A DNA stretch of 64,000 bases from Candidatus Woesearchaeota archaeon (GCA_019323015.1 JAHWHY010000005.1:1-64000); one strand, 5' to 3'; counted from the stretch's first letter, positions 24,183 to 32,585 are shown. Numbers and translations are program-made. The notes: generated by a model not told the origin, from the sequence alone.

Positions 24183-24338
24183 TTAAAGATGCTTTAGAAG
24201 CTCTTCTTTGGTCTTTAATTTCTTCTGGCACTCAAAGCATACAATATGTCTTTTGCCCTTCTCATCCTTTACATACGTGCCTAGTGGTTTGTTTAGGAAA
24301 GTCTCCCCTATTTTATTTTTGCATATCTCGCATTTCAT
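24183..24338 (-). CDS. 51-residue zinc-ribbon protein
   Basis: Too short for many gene finders. Cysteine pairs CEIC (3-6) and CFEC (34-37) form a clear four-cysteine zinc site around a beta hairpin (FLNKPLGTYVKD), then a basic helix (about 38-51). The stop lies one base before the tRNA-Thr 5' end on the same strand, so the two may share a transcript. The first and second in-frame ATG codons are adjacent; the one at 24338 is used. Likely binds RNA or protein; no partner is evident. Confidence 0.68.
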   Translation of the reverse strand: MKCEICKNKIGETFLNKPLGTYVKDEKGKRHIVCFECQKKLKTKEELLKHL

Positions 24339-24370
24339 GAACCTAAAAAGAAAGAAATAGTATTTAAAGC

Positions 24371-24565
24371 TTAATCTTTTTTGAGCATTGTCACAATGAC
24401 TATTCCTGCGATTGCAACCACTGCTGCTAGTGTGACTATGTTGCTTGAGATTCCTGTTGCTAGTGCTGTTGCTGCTCCTCCTGTTGGTCCGCTTGAGTTA
24501 AAGAACATTGTCAGGCCGACAAGTAATACTGCAGTTATTGCCGCGATTAATCCTAATTTTCTCAT
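24371..24565 (-). CDS. Small two-helix membrane protein
   Basis: 64 residues from the ATG at 24565, which has a GAGGTG site 6 bases upstream; a GTG 9 bases earlier overlaps that site and is less likely. Basic residues precede helix 1 (about 6-23), a glycine/alanine-rich loop (SSGPTGGAATALATG) follows, then helix 2 and a KKD end. The layout resembles small archaeal holin- or pilin-like proteins, but no processing motif is convincing. Function unknown. Confidence 0.65.
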   Translation of the reverse strand: MRKLGLIAAITAVLLVGLTMFFNSSGPTGGAATALATGISSNIVTLAAVVAIAGIVIVTMLKKD

Positions 24566-24626
24566 GGTATTCACCTCTGTTTCATATTTTGATTGTTATG
24601 TATTTAAATCTTTCTACTGGATAACA

Positions 24627-24640
24627 TTTATAAACCGGCT
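24627..24640 (+). promoter_or_regulatory. TATA box of the ABCE1 gene
   Basis: AACATTTATAAACC lies about 20-25 bases before the ATG at 24658. A leaderless transcript is expected. Confidence 0.6.
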
Positions 24641-24657
24641 TTGTTTCAGGAGTATTT

Positions 24658-26412
24658 ATGCCGAGAATAGCTGTTGTTGAAAAACAGAAGTGCAACCCGA
24701 ACGGATGCGGCGGGTATCTTTGTATGCGTCTCTGCCCGATTAACAGGAAAGGTGAGGAGTGCATTTCAAAGGATGAGGATGGAAAGGTTAAGATAGATGA
24801 AAAACTCTGCACAGGCTGCGGTATCTGCCCTAATAGGTGTCCTTTTGAGGCCCTGAGTGTTGTTAATCTTCCTGAAGAGTTGGCAAAACAGCCTATTCAT
24901 CAATATGGCCCTAATGGTTTTCATTTGTATAACCTGCCTATTCCCTTGTTTGGAAAGGTTGTTGGTATTCTTGGTAAGAATGGCATTGGTAAGTCAACTG
25001 CTATCCAGATTCTTGCTGGTTTGTTAAAGCCGAATCTTGGCAAGGATACAGAAGCTAGTTATGATGATTTGATTGAATTTTTCAAGGGTTCTGAGGCGCA
25101 GATTTTTTTTGAGAAGATTAAGAAAGGCGAGATTGTTGTTAGTTATAAGCCTCAGCAGGTTGATATGATTCCTAAGAATTTTTCAGGAACAGTCAGGGAT
25201 TTATTGAAAAAAGCTGATGAGACTGCTCGTTTTGATGAAATTGTTGATGCCCTTGACTTAAGGAATGTTCTTGATAATGAAATCGGCAATATCTCTGGCG
25301 GGGAATTGCAGAGGGTTGCTATTGCTGCAACTGTTCTGAAGAAAGCTAATTTTTATGTTTTTGACGAGCCAACTTCTTATTTGGATATAAAACAGAGGAT
25401 TAAGGTTTCTAAGTTTATCAAGAGTCTTGCTAATGATGATACTGCTGTCTTGGTTGTTGAGCATGATTTGATTATTCTTGATTACATGACTGATATGATT
25501 CATATTATGTTTGGGAAGCCTGGTGTTTATGGTATTGTATCGCTTCCAAAGGTTACTCGTGCAGGGATTAATACTTATCTTGAGGGTTATCTTAAGGAGC
25601 AGAATATTCGTTTCAGGGATTATTCTTTGAAGTTTTATTCTAAGCCTCCTGTTGCTGAGCAGTCAAAGGTTGTGCTTAGTTCTTGGAAAGATATTGAGAA
25701 AAAGCTTGGCCAGTTTGAGCTGCTTGCTAAGGAAGGTGCTGTTAATAAAAAATTATCTGTGGGTATTCTTGGCGAGAATGGCATTGGTAAGACTACTTTT
25801 GTTAAGTTATTGGCAGGTGTTATTGAGCCAGATGCTGGTGAGATTCAGGAGAAGATTGGTGTTAGTTACAAACCGCAGTATCTTGAGACTTCTTCTGATA
25901 CTTTGGTTGCTACTTTGTTAAAAGATGCTGTTGAAAAATATGATACTCAAATTATTCGTCCTCTTAACATTAAGCCTTTGTTGCTTAAGCCTTTAAACGA
26001 ATTAAGTGGTGGAGAGTTGCAGAGAGTGAGTGTTGCTCATTGCTTGTCTCAGAAAGCAGATTTGTATTTGTTAGATGAGCCTTCTGCTTACCTGGATGTT
26101 GAGCAAAGATTGATTGTTTCTAAAGTGATTAGGGATATTGCAGAGCAGAGAGGGTGTGCGATATTAGTTGTTGATCATGATTTAGTGTTTATTGATTATC
26201 TTTCAGATGAATTGATTGTTTTTGAGGGCATTCCTGCCAAGAAAGGTGATGCAAAAGGCCCGTTTACAATGGAGAATGGCATGAATGTTTTCTTGAAAGA
26301 CTTGAATATTACAATGAGGCGTGATAAAGAAAGTAATCGTCCTCGTATTAATAAGCCTGGTTCTAGGATGGATCGTGAGCAGAAAGAGTCTAACAAGCTT
26401 TATTATACTTAA
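24658..26412 (+). CDS. Ribosome-recycling ATPase ABCE1 (Rli1)
   Basis: 584 residues. The N-terminal iron-sulfur domain carries two 4Fe-4S motifs (CNPNGCGGYLCMRLCP and CTGCGICPNRCPF). Two ABC domains follow, each with a P-loop (GKNGIGKST near 107, GENGIGKTT near 375) and the signature SGGELQR. The hinge region and the C-terminal hinge 2 are present. ABCE1 splits archaeal ribosomes with aRF1/aPelota. It is full length and highly conserved. The last four bases overlap the convergent GNAT gene. Confidence 0.97.
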   Translation: MPRIAVVEKQKCNPNGCGGYLCMRLCPINRKGEECISKDEDGKVKIDEKLCTGCGICPNRCPFEALSVVNLPEELAKQPIHQYGPNGFHLYNLPIPLFGKVVGILGKNGIGKSTAIQILAGLLKPNLGKDTEASYDDLIEFFKGSEAQIFFEKIKKGEIVVSYKPQQVDMIPKNFSGTVRDLLKKADETARFDEIVDALDLRNVLDNEIGNISGGELQRVAIAATVLKKANFYVFDEPTSYLDIKQRIKVSKFIKSLANDDTAVLVVEHDLIILDYMTDMIHIMFGKPGVYGIVSLPKVTRAGINTYLEGYLKEQNIRFRDYSLKFYSKPPVAEQSKVVLSSWKDIEKKLGQFELLAKEGAVNKKLSVGILGENGIGKTTFVKLLAGVIEPDAGEIQEKIGVSYKPQYLETSSDTLVATLLKDAVEKYDTQIIRPLNIKPLLLKPLNELSGGELQRVSVAHCLSQKADLYLLDEPSAYLDVEQRLIVSKVIRDIAEQRGCAILVVDHDLVFIDYLSDELIVFEGIPAKKGDAKGPFTMENGMNVFLKDLNITMRRDKESNRPRINKPGSRMDREQKESNKLYYT

Positions 26413-26873
26413 ATTCTCTTTCTCATTTTTATTGAAATAGGTTTATATCCTGCTTTTTCATGCAGTTTTATTGAAGGTTTGTTTTTGTAATAGATTCCTG
26501 ACTCGATAAATTTTACTTTTTTTGCTTTGAGCCATTTTTCCAATGTCTTTAATATTTTCAGCCCAATTCCTTTTCCTGCGTGTTTTTTATCAACGTATAT
26601 TTTCTCTATTCTTCCTGTTTCTTTGTTTTGTATTCTTGCCTGTCCAAAACCAAATATTTCTGAGTTTTCTTCTGCCACAAGCCAGTAATTGTTTTTTGAT
26701 TTCATGTCTTTCAAAAAGCATTTTGGCCTGGATGTCTTGTATTTGGCAAGGTCTTTTTTCATTTCCTTGATTGTTATTTTTGGAAATTGTAGCTTACCCT
26801 CTCGAACAGAGCCGTCAACATAAAGTTCATCAATTCTTTTGATATCTTCTTTTTTTGTTTTTCTTAGTTTCAT
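26409..26873 (-). CDS. GNAT-family N-acetyltransferase
   Basis: 154 residues. The acetyl-CoA binding motif A reads KIYVDKKHAGKGIGLKILKTLEKW near 93-116, with the expected R/Q-x-x-G-x-G/A-type loop as KHAGKGIG. Motif B near 120-135 (ESGIYYKNKPSIKLHEKAGYKP) is normal. It may acetylate small molecules or protein N-termini. It is the last gene of a four-gene operon with ATGA overlaps (TrmI, M3 peptidase, DUF99, GNAT). The substrate cannot be inferred. Confidence 0.88.
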   Translation of the reverse strand: MKLRKTKKEDIKRIDELYVDGSVREGKLQFPKITIKEMKKDLAKYKTSRPKCFLKDMKSKNNYWLVAEENSEIFGFGQARIQNKETGRIEKIYVDKKHAGKGIGLKILKTLEKWLKAKKVKFIESGIYYKNKPSIKLHEKAGYKPISIKMRKRI

Positions 26874-27430
26874 GCCCTCCCCCTACTTTCTCCCTTCACT
26901 ACTCCTGCTGCAATCAGGTGTGCTACTCTTATTGGTTCGGGAATATAAGAATGTGTGCAGGTTAGTTTTAGCATTTCTTTTGCATCAGAAAGACTTATTC
27001 CAATGTGTTGTATGTATATTTTGCCGACTTTTGTTGGTTTTGGGAGGTCTTCAATTAATTTCTTTTGTTTTTTCATCTTTAGATTATCAAGTGCCTTAAA
27101 GATCTTTTTCAGGTCTGGATAATTTCTTATCACTACAATCACAGGAATTTTTGTTTTTTTGTTTAATTGCTTTACATCTATTACATTAAATCCTCCTACT
27201 GCAATGCCATTCAGGAAGATTGCTCTTAGTTGTTTTTTGAATTTACTTTTGTTTATCATTCGTGTGATTTTTAGTGTAGAGTCTTTGCCGTCAACTTTTG
27301 CTTTTGTTGACATTACTCCGTCAATAAAGCTCCCCCCTCTGAACAGTGTTCCTACAATTAAGACTTCTTTGTCTTTGAATTTGTTGAAAGGCCCGTCGTC
27401 AATTCCGAGTATTCTTATTTCTTTTCTCAT
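26870..27430 (-). CDS. DUF99 (UPF0215) protein, endonuclease V-like fold
   Basis: 186 residues. The archaeal DUF99 pattern is clear: IRILGIDDGPF at 5-15, VGTLFRGGSFIDGVMS, NGIAVGGFNVID near 93-104, and a C-terminal PEPIRVAHLIAAGVVKGESRGRA. The family resembles endonuclease V with a DDGPF active-site-like motif, but its activity is unproven. The start overlaps the M3 peptidase stop as ATGA. Full length for the family. Confidence 0.9.
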   Translation of the reverse strand: MRKEIRILGIDDGPFNKFKDKEVLIVGTLFRGGSFIDGVMSTKAKVDGKDSTLKITRMINKSKFKKQLRAIFLNGIAVGGFNVIDVKQLNKKTKIPVIVVIRNYPDLKKIFKALDNLKMKKQKKLIEDLPKPTKVGKIYIQHIGISLSDAKEMLKLTCTHSYIPEPIRVAHLIAAGVVKGESRGRA

Positions 27431-28860
27431 TGTAGTGTTTTTAGGTATTGTTTTATGTTTAGTTTTGAGAATTTTCCTGCTTTAGAGTCTGCTCCTGGTG
27501 CTGCCATTTCTTTCACAAGCTTTCCGGATTTTTTGTTCAGCCACCATTTTTTTCCGTATTTGTTTTCTAAGGGCACCCTCATTAGATTGTCTTGCTGTAC
27601 ACTTGCGAGCATGTAGCTTGGCACGTACATCAGTGATTCTGGCAGGATGTGGTGCAGTTTCCAGTATGCTCCTGGTATTTTCATGCCCATGCTTTTCTTT
27701 AGTTCTCTTGCATATGCTTTGTCGCAGTCCTTGAATTTCATCTTGTCTTTCCAGTATTTTATCCTGAATAATGAATTTCCTGTGTAGAATGCTATCGAGA
27801 ATATATTTGAGAACTTGTGTCTTCTGATTAGTTCATCTGCATAGTCTTTATTTAGTTTCAGTCTTTTTGTCAAGTATTCTTTGTCCATCATGAAATGGTC
27901 AAAGAATATCGAGAATGTCTCTGCCAAGCCGTTGGATATTATGTTTTTTGTCCAGTATGGTTTTTTTGGGTCTATCATGTTAAAGTGTATTGCATGTCCA
28001 AATTCATGGTATACGGATGTTGCGTCTTCTACTGGATTCTCTGCTTTGTATGATATCCACACATCATTCGGTATTTGTATTGCCATGCAGAATGGTGATG
28101 CGTATTTTTTTGGCCTGTCTTTGTCATCTACCTGTACTTTATTTGGATTTAGTCCCATTTCTTTCATTGCTCTTTTTACAGATTGCACAGGGTTTATTTT
28201 CTTGAATCCGCAGGACATGTCTTTGAATAAGGCGTTTCTCACAAAGTAAAAGTCATCATAGTATTCTGGCTCTTTGTCAAATAATTTGTTTGCATAGTAC
28301 TTGAATTGTTTTTTGAATTGTTTTTTTACTCCGTCTCTTAACTCTGTCATTGCTTTCTCTAGTTGTTTTAGTGTCATTTGGTGTTCTTGCAGGTATTCTG
28401 TTAATGGGTCTCTGCAGTAGTTTGAATAGATTTTTTTTGAGACAGAGAATTTTTTGTTTATTATTGGTGCGATTTTCGGTGTTTTCTTTACAAATTCATC
28501 AAATACCTGTTTTCTTGCTTTGTCAGGAGCATGAACCACAAATTGTCTCCAGTTGTTCCAATTTACTGGCTGCCCTTTGTATTTGTGTTTTTTTGTTGAT
28601 ATTTTCTTGGCTCTCTCTTCGTGCAGTTTAAGGCTTAGCTGGTATGTGTTTGCTCCTACCACTCCGCCGATGCATGCATCATATAGTAATTCTGGTGACC
28701 TGAAGTGTTTTAAGAAATATAATGCGTGTTTTTCACTCTCTTTTTCTAGTTTTTTTATTTTTTGTTTGCTGTACTTTAGGCCTAGGTTGAATTTTAAGTA
28801 TTCTTTTCTTATTGAGATGCTGTTTTTTTCATCTAGTTCACACCATTTTTTAAGATTCAT
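27427..28860 (-). CDS. M3-family metallopeptidase (oligoendopeptidase F-like)
   Basis: 477 residues from the ATG at 28860, which has a perfect AAGGAGG site and overlaps the upstream stop as ATGA; the longer frame to 28944 is rejected. The zinc motif HEFGHAIH is at 285-292 and the third ligand glutamate is in GLAETFS near 313. The mainly helical N-terminal half forms the channel wall. The family degrades cytoplasmic oligopeptides up to about 20 residues. At 477 residues it is shorter than bacterial PepF (about 600). Confidence 0.85.
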   Translation of the reverse strand: MNLKKWCELDEKNSISIRKEYLKFNLGLKYSKQKIKKLEKESEKHALYFLKHFRSPELLYDACIGGVVGANTYQLSLKLHEERAKKISTKKHKYKGQPVNWNNWRQFVVHAPDKARKQVFDEFVKKTPKIAPIINKKFSVSKKIYSNYCRDPLTEYLQEHQMTLKQLEKAMTELRDGVKKQFKKQFKYYANKLFDKEPEYYDDFYFVRNALFKDMSCGFKKINPVQSVKRAMKEMGLNPNKVQVDDKDRPKKYASPFCMAIQIPNDVWISYKAENPVEDATSVYHEFGHAIHFNMIDPKKPYWTKNIISNGLAETFSIFFDHFMMDKEYLTKRLKLNKDYADELIRRHKFSNIFSIAFYTGNSLFRIKYWKDKMKFKDCDKAYARELKKSMGMKIPGAYWKLHHILPESLMYVPSYMLASVQQDNLMRVPLENKYGKKWWLNKKSGKLVKEMAAPGADSKAGKFSKLNIKQYLKTLQ

Positions 28861-29636
28861 TTTATCCTCCTTATGAATGTCAGGAATGCTGTGTGGCCTA
28901 TTTCTGCTGATTGCGGCCTCACTCTTTTTCCTTCCAAGATCCATCCTCTTTTTATTATCTCAATTGTGTTGTCAAATAAAAATGATTCATTTTTTCTTAT
29001 TGCTTCAACAAATTGGCTTGCTTGTGTTGTTGTTGGGGTGTATGCTACTAGCCACCCCCCTATTTTTAGTGCTTTTTGCACTGTATTTATTGCCTGCCAG
29101 GGTTCTGGAAGGTCTAGTGTGATTAAGTCAACATTTTTTTCTGTTATTCCTTTTGTTATGTCTTTGTTTTTCAGGGTGATGTTCTTTATTCCTAGGAATT
29201 TTATGTTTTCTTTTGCAACTTCTGCATGGTCATCTCTTATTTCATATGTTATGACTTTCTTGCAGATGTTTGCTAGGGCGCATGCTAGTGCTCCTGCTCC
29301 TGTTCCTGCATCAACTACTGTGTCATTTTTCCCTAGTCCTGTCTGTGCTATTATCATTCCAAAGTCTTTTGGTATTACTGTCTGTGGTGCTCTTCTTAAT
29401 TTTCTGAAGTCATCTGCAAATTGTGATGTGAATATTATGAATTCTTTTCCTCTGTCTGTCTTGATTGTGCTTCCGTCTTTCTTTTTCAGGTCTTTCTTGG
29501 AAATAATACCGTATTTTGTGTGAAAATCCTTGCTCAGGTCTGTTACATAGTATCTCAGGGCTTTTCTTGTGGTTACTTCTCTCTCTAGCTCTGGTATGTA
29601 TTCTTTCTTTCCTCTGCTTATTAGAATTTTAGGCAT
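28857..29636 (-). CDS. trmI: tRNA (adenine-N1)-methyltransferase TrmI
   Basis: 259 residues. RRAPQTVIPKD near 82-92 is the TrmI signature. Motif I is VVDAGTGAGALACAL near 106-120, and LDLPEPW near 174-180 is the catalytic segment of m1A57/58 enzymes. An N-terminal beta domain is present in reduced form. It methylates A57/A58 in the T-loop, stabilising tRNA. It is the first gene of the four-gene coupled operon. Full length for archaeal TrmI. Confidence 0.92.
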   Translation of the reverse strand: MPKILISRGKKEYIPELEREVTTRKALRYYVTDLSKDFHTKYGIISKKDLKKKDGSTIKTDRGKEFIIFTSQFADDFRKLRRAPQTVIPKDFGMIIAQTGLGKNDTVVDAGTGAGALACALANICKKVITYEIRDDHAEVAKENIKFLGIKNITLKNKDITKGITEKNVDLITLDLPEPWQAINTVQKALKIGGWLVAYTPTTTQASQFVEAIRKNESFLFDNTIEIIKRGWILEGKRVRPQSAEIGHTAFLTFIRRIK

Positions 29637-29668
29637 GTTCTTGTTTTTTTAAATGAAATATAAAAAGG

Positions 29669-30457
29669 TTATGAAATATTTGCTTCTCCATACACCTTTT
29701 CTTCTGATTTAGAATAAATTACTACTTTTTTGTATTTTCCTATGTCTACGTCTCCTGGCAGGTTATATGTCTGTCCGCCTGTTATTGTTGTGAGTTTTGC
29801 TACTTCATAACCGTCTTCTATGTTTTCATCAACTAAATAGATATATAATCCTGCTCCTGGCTGTGTCACAAAGCTCTGGAGCTGTAGAACTATATTCCCT
29901 TCTGCGGTCAGTGTTATCTCTACATGCCCTGCTGTTGTTTTTTCAACTGTCTGAAAGATTCCTGTTGCTATACGCTGTGTTCCTTTTCCTTTTAACGAGC
30001 TTATGTCTATTTCCTCTTTTTCAGGAGGTGCAGTTATTTGCAATTCTGCTGAATTATAGAGTATTTGCAGTAATTTTATTTCTGATTGGTCTTTTAGCGT
30101 GTCTACTCCGTTTATGATTAAGTCTTTTGTGACTTCTCCATTTACCACAAATTGTGCCCTGTTTGAGACACTCAAGAGTTTTATTTTATATTCTCTGTCT
30201 GCAACAGTCACTGTTTTTGTCGCTCCGACATCTAATGTTATTTTTTTTTCTGTGATTTTAGGAGGTTCTTGCGCAATTGTTTCTGGTTCTTCCGCAGGTG
30301 CTTGTTTTGGCTCTACTGTTGTTTCTTTTACTTTGACTGTTTCTTTTGCTTGTTTTTTTATTGGTTCTTCTTTTGTTTCATTTGAAGTTTCATCTATTTG
30401 TGCAGCACATCCAATTATAAGAATCATCAGCAAAAATAGCAAGATATTTTTCTTCAT
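29669..30457 (-). CDS. Lipoprotein with a DM13-like C-terminal domain
   Basis: 262 residues. A signal peptide ends in a lipobox with the acylated Cys17 (LIIGC). A charged, low-complexity linker of Glu, Lys, Thr and Pro covers about 20-68. A beta domain (about 70-140) and a C-terminal DM13 domain (about 165-262: GIFQTVEKTTAGHVEI, LQLQSFVTQPGAGLYIYL, TYNLPGDVDIGKYKKVVIYS) follow. DM13 is thought to serve redox reactions through a cysteine near the final strand; here that position is Ser (IYSKS). It is therefore probably a binding domain. Faces the cell exterior. Confidence 0.82.
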   Translation of the reverse strand: MKKNILLFLLMILIIGCAAQIDETSNETKEEPIKKQAKETVKVKETTVEPKQAPAEEPETIAQEPPKITEKKITLDVGATKTVTVADREYKIKLLSVSNRAQFVVNGEVTKDLIINGVDTLKDQSEIKLLQILYNSAELQITAPPEKEEIDISSLKGKGTQRIATGIFQTVEKTTAGHVEITLTAEGNIVLQLQSFVTQPGAGLYIYLVDENIEDGYEVAKLTTITGGQTYNLPGDVDIGKYKKVVIYSKSEEKVYGEANIS

Positions 30458-30463
30458 TTTAAA

Positions 30464-30535
30464 AGCGGAGGGAGGGACTCGAACCCTCGATCATCGGGTT
30501 GCAGCCGATTGCCTTAGCCACTTGGCCACCTCCGC
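30464..30535 (-). tRNA. tRNA-Cys (GCA)
   Basis: The acceptor stem GCGGAGG/CCTCCGC is perfect. The D-arm GCC...GGC, anticodon stem ATCGG/CCGAT, loop CTGCAAC with anticodon GCA, and T-arm GAGGG/CCCTC with TTCGAGT are all standard. The discriminator is T and CCA is not encoded. No intron. It lies directly downstream of the tRNA-Cys/Arg intergenic region and 8 bases before the lipoprotein gene. Confidence 0.95.
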
Positions 30536-30591
30536 ATGGATAAATAGAATACCTGCATTGTTTAAAAATGTTTTGCTATTCCTTTATTTAG

Positions 30592-30685
30592 GTGCTTCGC
30601 ACAGTTACAATTGCATATGCAGAATAAGCATCCAGAATATCAAAACTGTAAGCAGCTTTGCTGCGAGCCTAACTGTCCGAAGGAC
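30592..30685. repeat. Cluster of short hairpins between two divergent tRNA genes
   Basis: GTGC-TTC-GCAC (30592-30602), the palindrome TGCATATGCA (30612-30621), GCAGC-TTT-GCTGC (30652-30664) and GTCC-GAA-GGAC (30675-30685). The region holds no coding frame. The style matches the hairpins beside 5S rRNA and tRNA-Leu. Confidence 0.55.
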
Positions 30686-30705
30686 TTTACCTTGGAGTGA
30701 AAACC

Positions 30706-30713
30706 TTTATAAA
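30706..30713 (+). promoter_or_regulatory. TATA box of tRNA-Arg
   Basis: TTTATAAA preceded by GAAAACC. The tRNA begins 26 bases after the box, as expected. Confidence 0.7.
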
Positions 30714-30738
30714 ACAAAGGCATATTTTATCTTGTCAT

Positions 30739-30885
30739 GGGCCCGTAGCCTAGTCTGGATACTGTTCTCAAGCAGTAGGACAAATAAGGCACCAGCCTTC
30801 TATTTCAAACCAGGGTTTGAAATCCGTCAAATCCTCTGGATTTGAAGTAAGCTGGGGATCAGGGGTTCGAATCCCCTCGGGCCCG
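30739..30885 (+). tRNA. tRNA-Arg (UCU) with two apparent introns
   Basis: The acceptor stem GGGCCCG/CGGGCCC, the T-arm with TTCGAAT and the discriminator G are standard. The D-arm fits only if about 25 bases (30762-30786) are removed, which joins GGATA to AGGC and restores a GCCT/AGGC stem. The anticodon stem CCAGC (30792-30796)/GCTGG (30851-30855) encloses CTTCTA, then about 47 bases (30803-30849), then A. The anticodon TCT is at 30799-30801. The second intron has CTTC/GAAG pairing plus two internal hairpins, fitting a bulge-helix-bulge site. The spliced length is 75, and the result closely matches archaeal tRNA-Arg. Confidence 0.85.
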
Positions 30886-30944
30886 TATTTATTTTACATA
30901 TCTATTTAGAAAGATTTAAATTAACAAATATACAATTACAGCAT

Positions 30945-31535
30945 ATGCTGCTCATTATTGATAATAAGAGTAGATTCATAAAATCTCTGGAAAAAGATCT
31001 GAAAAAGAACAAAGTAAATTTTAAAGTTATAAAGGCTGGGCAAAGAATCGATATTCTTAAAATTAAAAGTATCGCAGGGATTATTTTATCAGGAGGGTCG
31101 TTAGGAATATATGATAAAAGCATCTCAAATGATTTTATCGCCTTAATGAATTACAACGTTCCTATGCTTGGCTTTTGTATGGGATCTGAAGTGATTGCAG
31201 TCGCTTATGGCGGAGCAATAAAAAGGCTTAATAAAAAACAGGAGAAACTGCAAAAGGTCATAATAGATAATCCTAAAGACCCTATATTTTTGGGTCTTAA
31301 TAAAAATATATTCCTAAAGGAGAAACATGTGAATTATGTAAAAAGATTGCCAAAGAATTTTAAAATCATTGCACACTCAGATATTTGCCCGATTGAGGTT
31401 ATGCGACATAGAAGAAAGAAGATTTATGGATTTCAGTCTCATCCAGAAGTTTCAGGAGAAGATGGTAAAAGAATAATACATAATTTCCTTAAAATGTGCG
31501 GAATTAAGTGTGGATCCATAAAAAAGGTTAAATAA
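30945..31535 (+). CDS. Class I glutamine amidotransferase (GMP synthase subunit A-like)
   Basis: 196 residues. The nucleophile elbow GFCMGS has Cys78, and the His-Glu pair is in QSHPEVSG near 166-173. The spacing and length match the separate glutaminase subunit of archaeal GMP synthase, which supplies ammonia to GuaAb. The oxyanion-loop SGG segment (SGGSLGIYD) is present. TrpG- or PabA-like function is possible, but the SHPE and CPIEV contexts favour GuaAa. No partner synthetase is adjacent. Confidence 0.78.
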   Translation: MLLIIDNKSRFIKSLEKDLKKNKVNFKVIKAGQRIDILKIKSIAGIILSGGSLGIYDKSISNDFIALMNYNVPMLGFCMGSEVIAVAYGGAIKRLNKKQEKLQKVIIDNPKDPIFLGLNKNIFLKEKHVNYVKRLPKNFKIIAHSDICPIEVMRHRRKKIYGFQSHPEVSGEDGKRIIHNFLKMCGIKCGSIKKVK

Positions 31536-31573
31536 AATTAAAAAATCAAGTCAATTTGATAACTTTTGTGTCA

Positions 31574-31666
31574 ATGGCAAGTGCATTACCGCTGATGGCG
31601 GCCGTGTTATTGCAGGCAGATTTGATTTTTGAGAAAGGAAAAATAATAATAAGAGAAGCAAGATGA
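31574..31666 (+). CDS. Possible 30-residue coupled ORF or gene remnant
   Basis: A short open frame whose TGA overlaps the chorismate mutase ATG as ATGA. The product is a hydrophobic first half followed by a charged second half (FEKGKIIIREAR). An alternative GTG start is at 31568. No ribosome-binding site is obvious. The tight overlap is typical of real operon genes in this genome, so it may be a leader or the end of a decayed gene. Weak evidence only. Confidence 0.3.
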   Translation: MASALPLMAAVLLQADLIFEKGKIIIREAR

Positions 31667-31863
31667 TAGACGAATACAGAAAAGAAATAGACCTGATCGA
31701 CTCTGAAATAATTTCTTTATTGGAAAAAAGAGAAATTTTGGTTGAAAAAATTAAAGAGATTAAATTACAGCAAAAGATTCCTCTTGAAGATAAAGAAAGA
31801 GAACAGCAAGTCCTGAAAAAAGCAGGCAAATTCAAAAAAGTTTTCAAAGAAGTGCTTAAATGA
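31663..31863 (+). CDS. Short chorismate mutase (AroQ class)
   Basis: 66 residues. The AroQ pattern is clear: YRKEIDLIDSEIISLLEKREILVEKIKEIK covers helix 1 with the catalytic Arg/Lys positions, and IPLEDKEREQQVLKK starts helix 2 with the conserved RE. The C-terminal part is shorter than the usual 85-100 residues, ending in FKKVFKEVLK. It converts chorismate to prephenate as a dimer. No other aromatic pathway genes are nearby. Loss of part of helices 2 and 3 is unusual. Confidence 0.8.
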   Translation: MIDEYRKEIDLIDSEIISLLEKREILVEKIKEIKLQQKIPLEDKEREQQVLKKAGKFKKVFKEVLK

Positions 31864-31874
31864 TTTCTTAGAAT

Positions 31875-32585
31875 TTACTTCTTTTTTACAACATAAAGAA
31901 TTCTTTCATTTATGGTAAATTTGCAAAAATCCACATTCTCAAATTTCTTGATTATTTTAAAATATTTTTTTAGTTCTTGCTCGACTTTTTTAACAGGAAA
32001 CATCCATTCATGAAACTTATGTTCACTCAAGGCATATTTGTTTCCTTTTTCTTTTTCAAAAATATGAAAATGCCAGGTTAACTTGTTTCCGTTTACTTCT
32101 GCTTTATCCCACATATAACCAAATTTCTCTTTTGAGAAAAAACTCCAATTTTTAGCTCTTTCCAGCATTTTTGGGGTGTACATATCAAATATGAACAAGC
32201 CAGATTCATTCAAGTGTTTATGCACTGTTTTGAACGTTTGTTTCCATTGCCCAAAAGTTTGCAGAAAATTTATTGAGTCATAAACAGAGAATATTACATC
32301 GAATTTTTTGTTAATTTTGAAATTATGCATACTAGATACAATAAAATCAGCGTATTCCATCTTTTTTCGGGCAAGCCGCACATATTTCTTATCTATGTCT
32401 AACCCAACTAATGCATATTTTTTAGGAAAACATTTGAGAACATTACCGCTTCCAACACCTAATTCTAAAACAGACTTTGCTTTTGGCTTGTATTTTTTAA
32501 TTAATCCCAATATTCTTTTGGCTCGTTTTCTTGCAGATTTTACGTCTGCTAAATCATCCCAATATTCACCAAAATCTTTTGCCAT
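31875..32585 (-). CDS. Class I SAM-dependent methyltransferase
   Basis: 236 residues. Motif I is SVLELGVGSGNVLKCF near 38-53, and LVGLDIDKKYVRLARKKM supplies the acidic residue after strand 2. DVIFSVYDSINFL near 95-107 is motif IV in the style of small-molecule methyltransferases. The C-terminal half is beta-rich (WHFHIFEKEKG) as in the family. Substrate unknown. It stands alone between chorismate mutase and topoisomerase VI. Confidence 0.85.
   Translation of the reverse strand: MAKDFGEYWDDLADVKSARKRAKRILGLIKKYKPKAKSVLELGVGSGNVLKCFPKKYALVGLDIDKKYVRLARKKMEYADFIVSSMHNFKINKKFDVIFSVYDSINFLQTFGQWKQTFKTVHKHLNESGLFIFDMYTPKMLERAKNWSFFSKEKFGYMWDKAEVNGNKLTWHFHIFEKEKGNKYALSEHKFHEWMFPVKKVEQELKKYFKIIKKFENVDFCKFTINERILYVVKKK

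Noticed and set aside
31551..31847. Minus-strand frame across the chorismate mutase
   Set aside because: Antisense shadow with no ribosome-binding site or motif.
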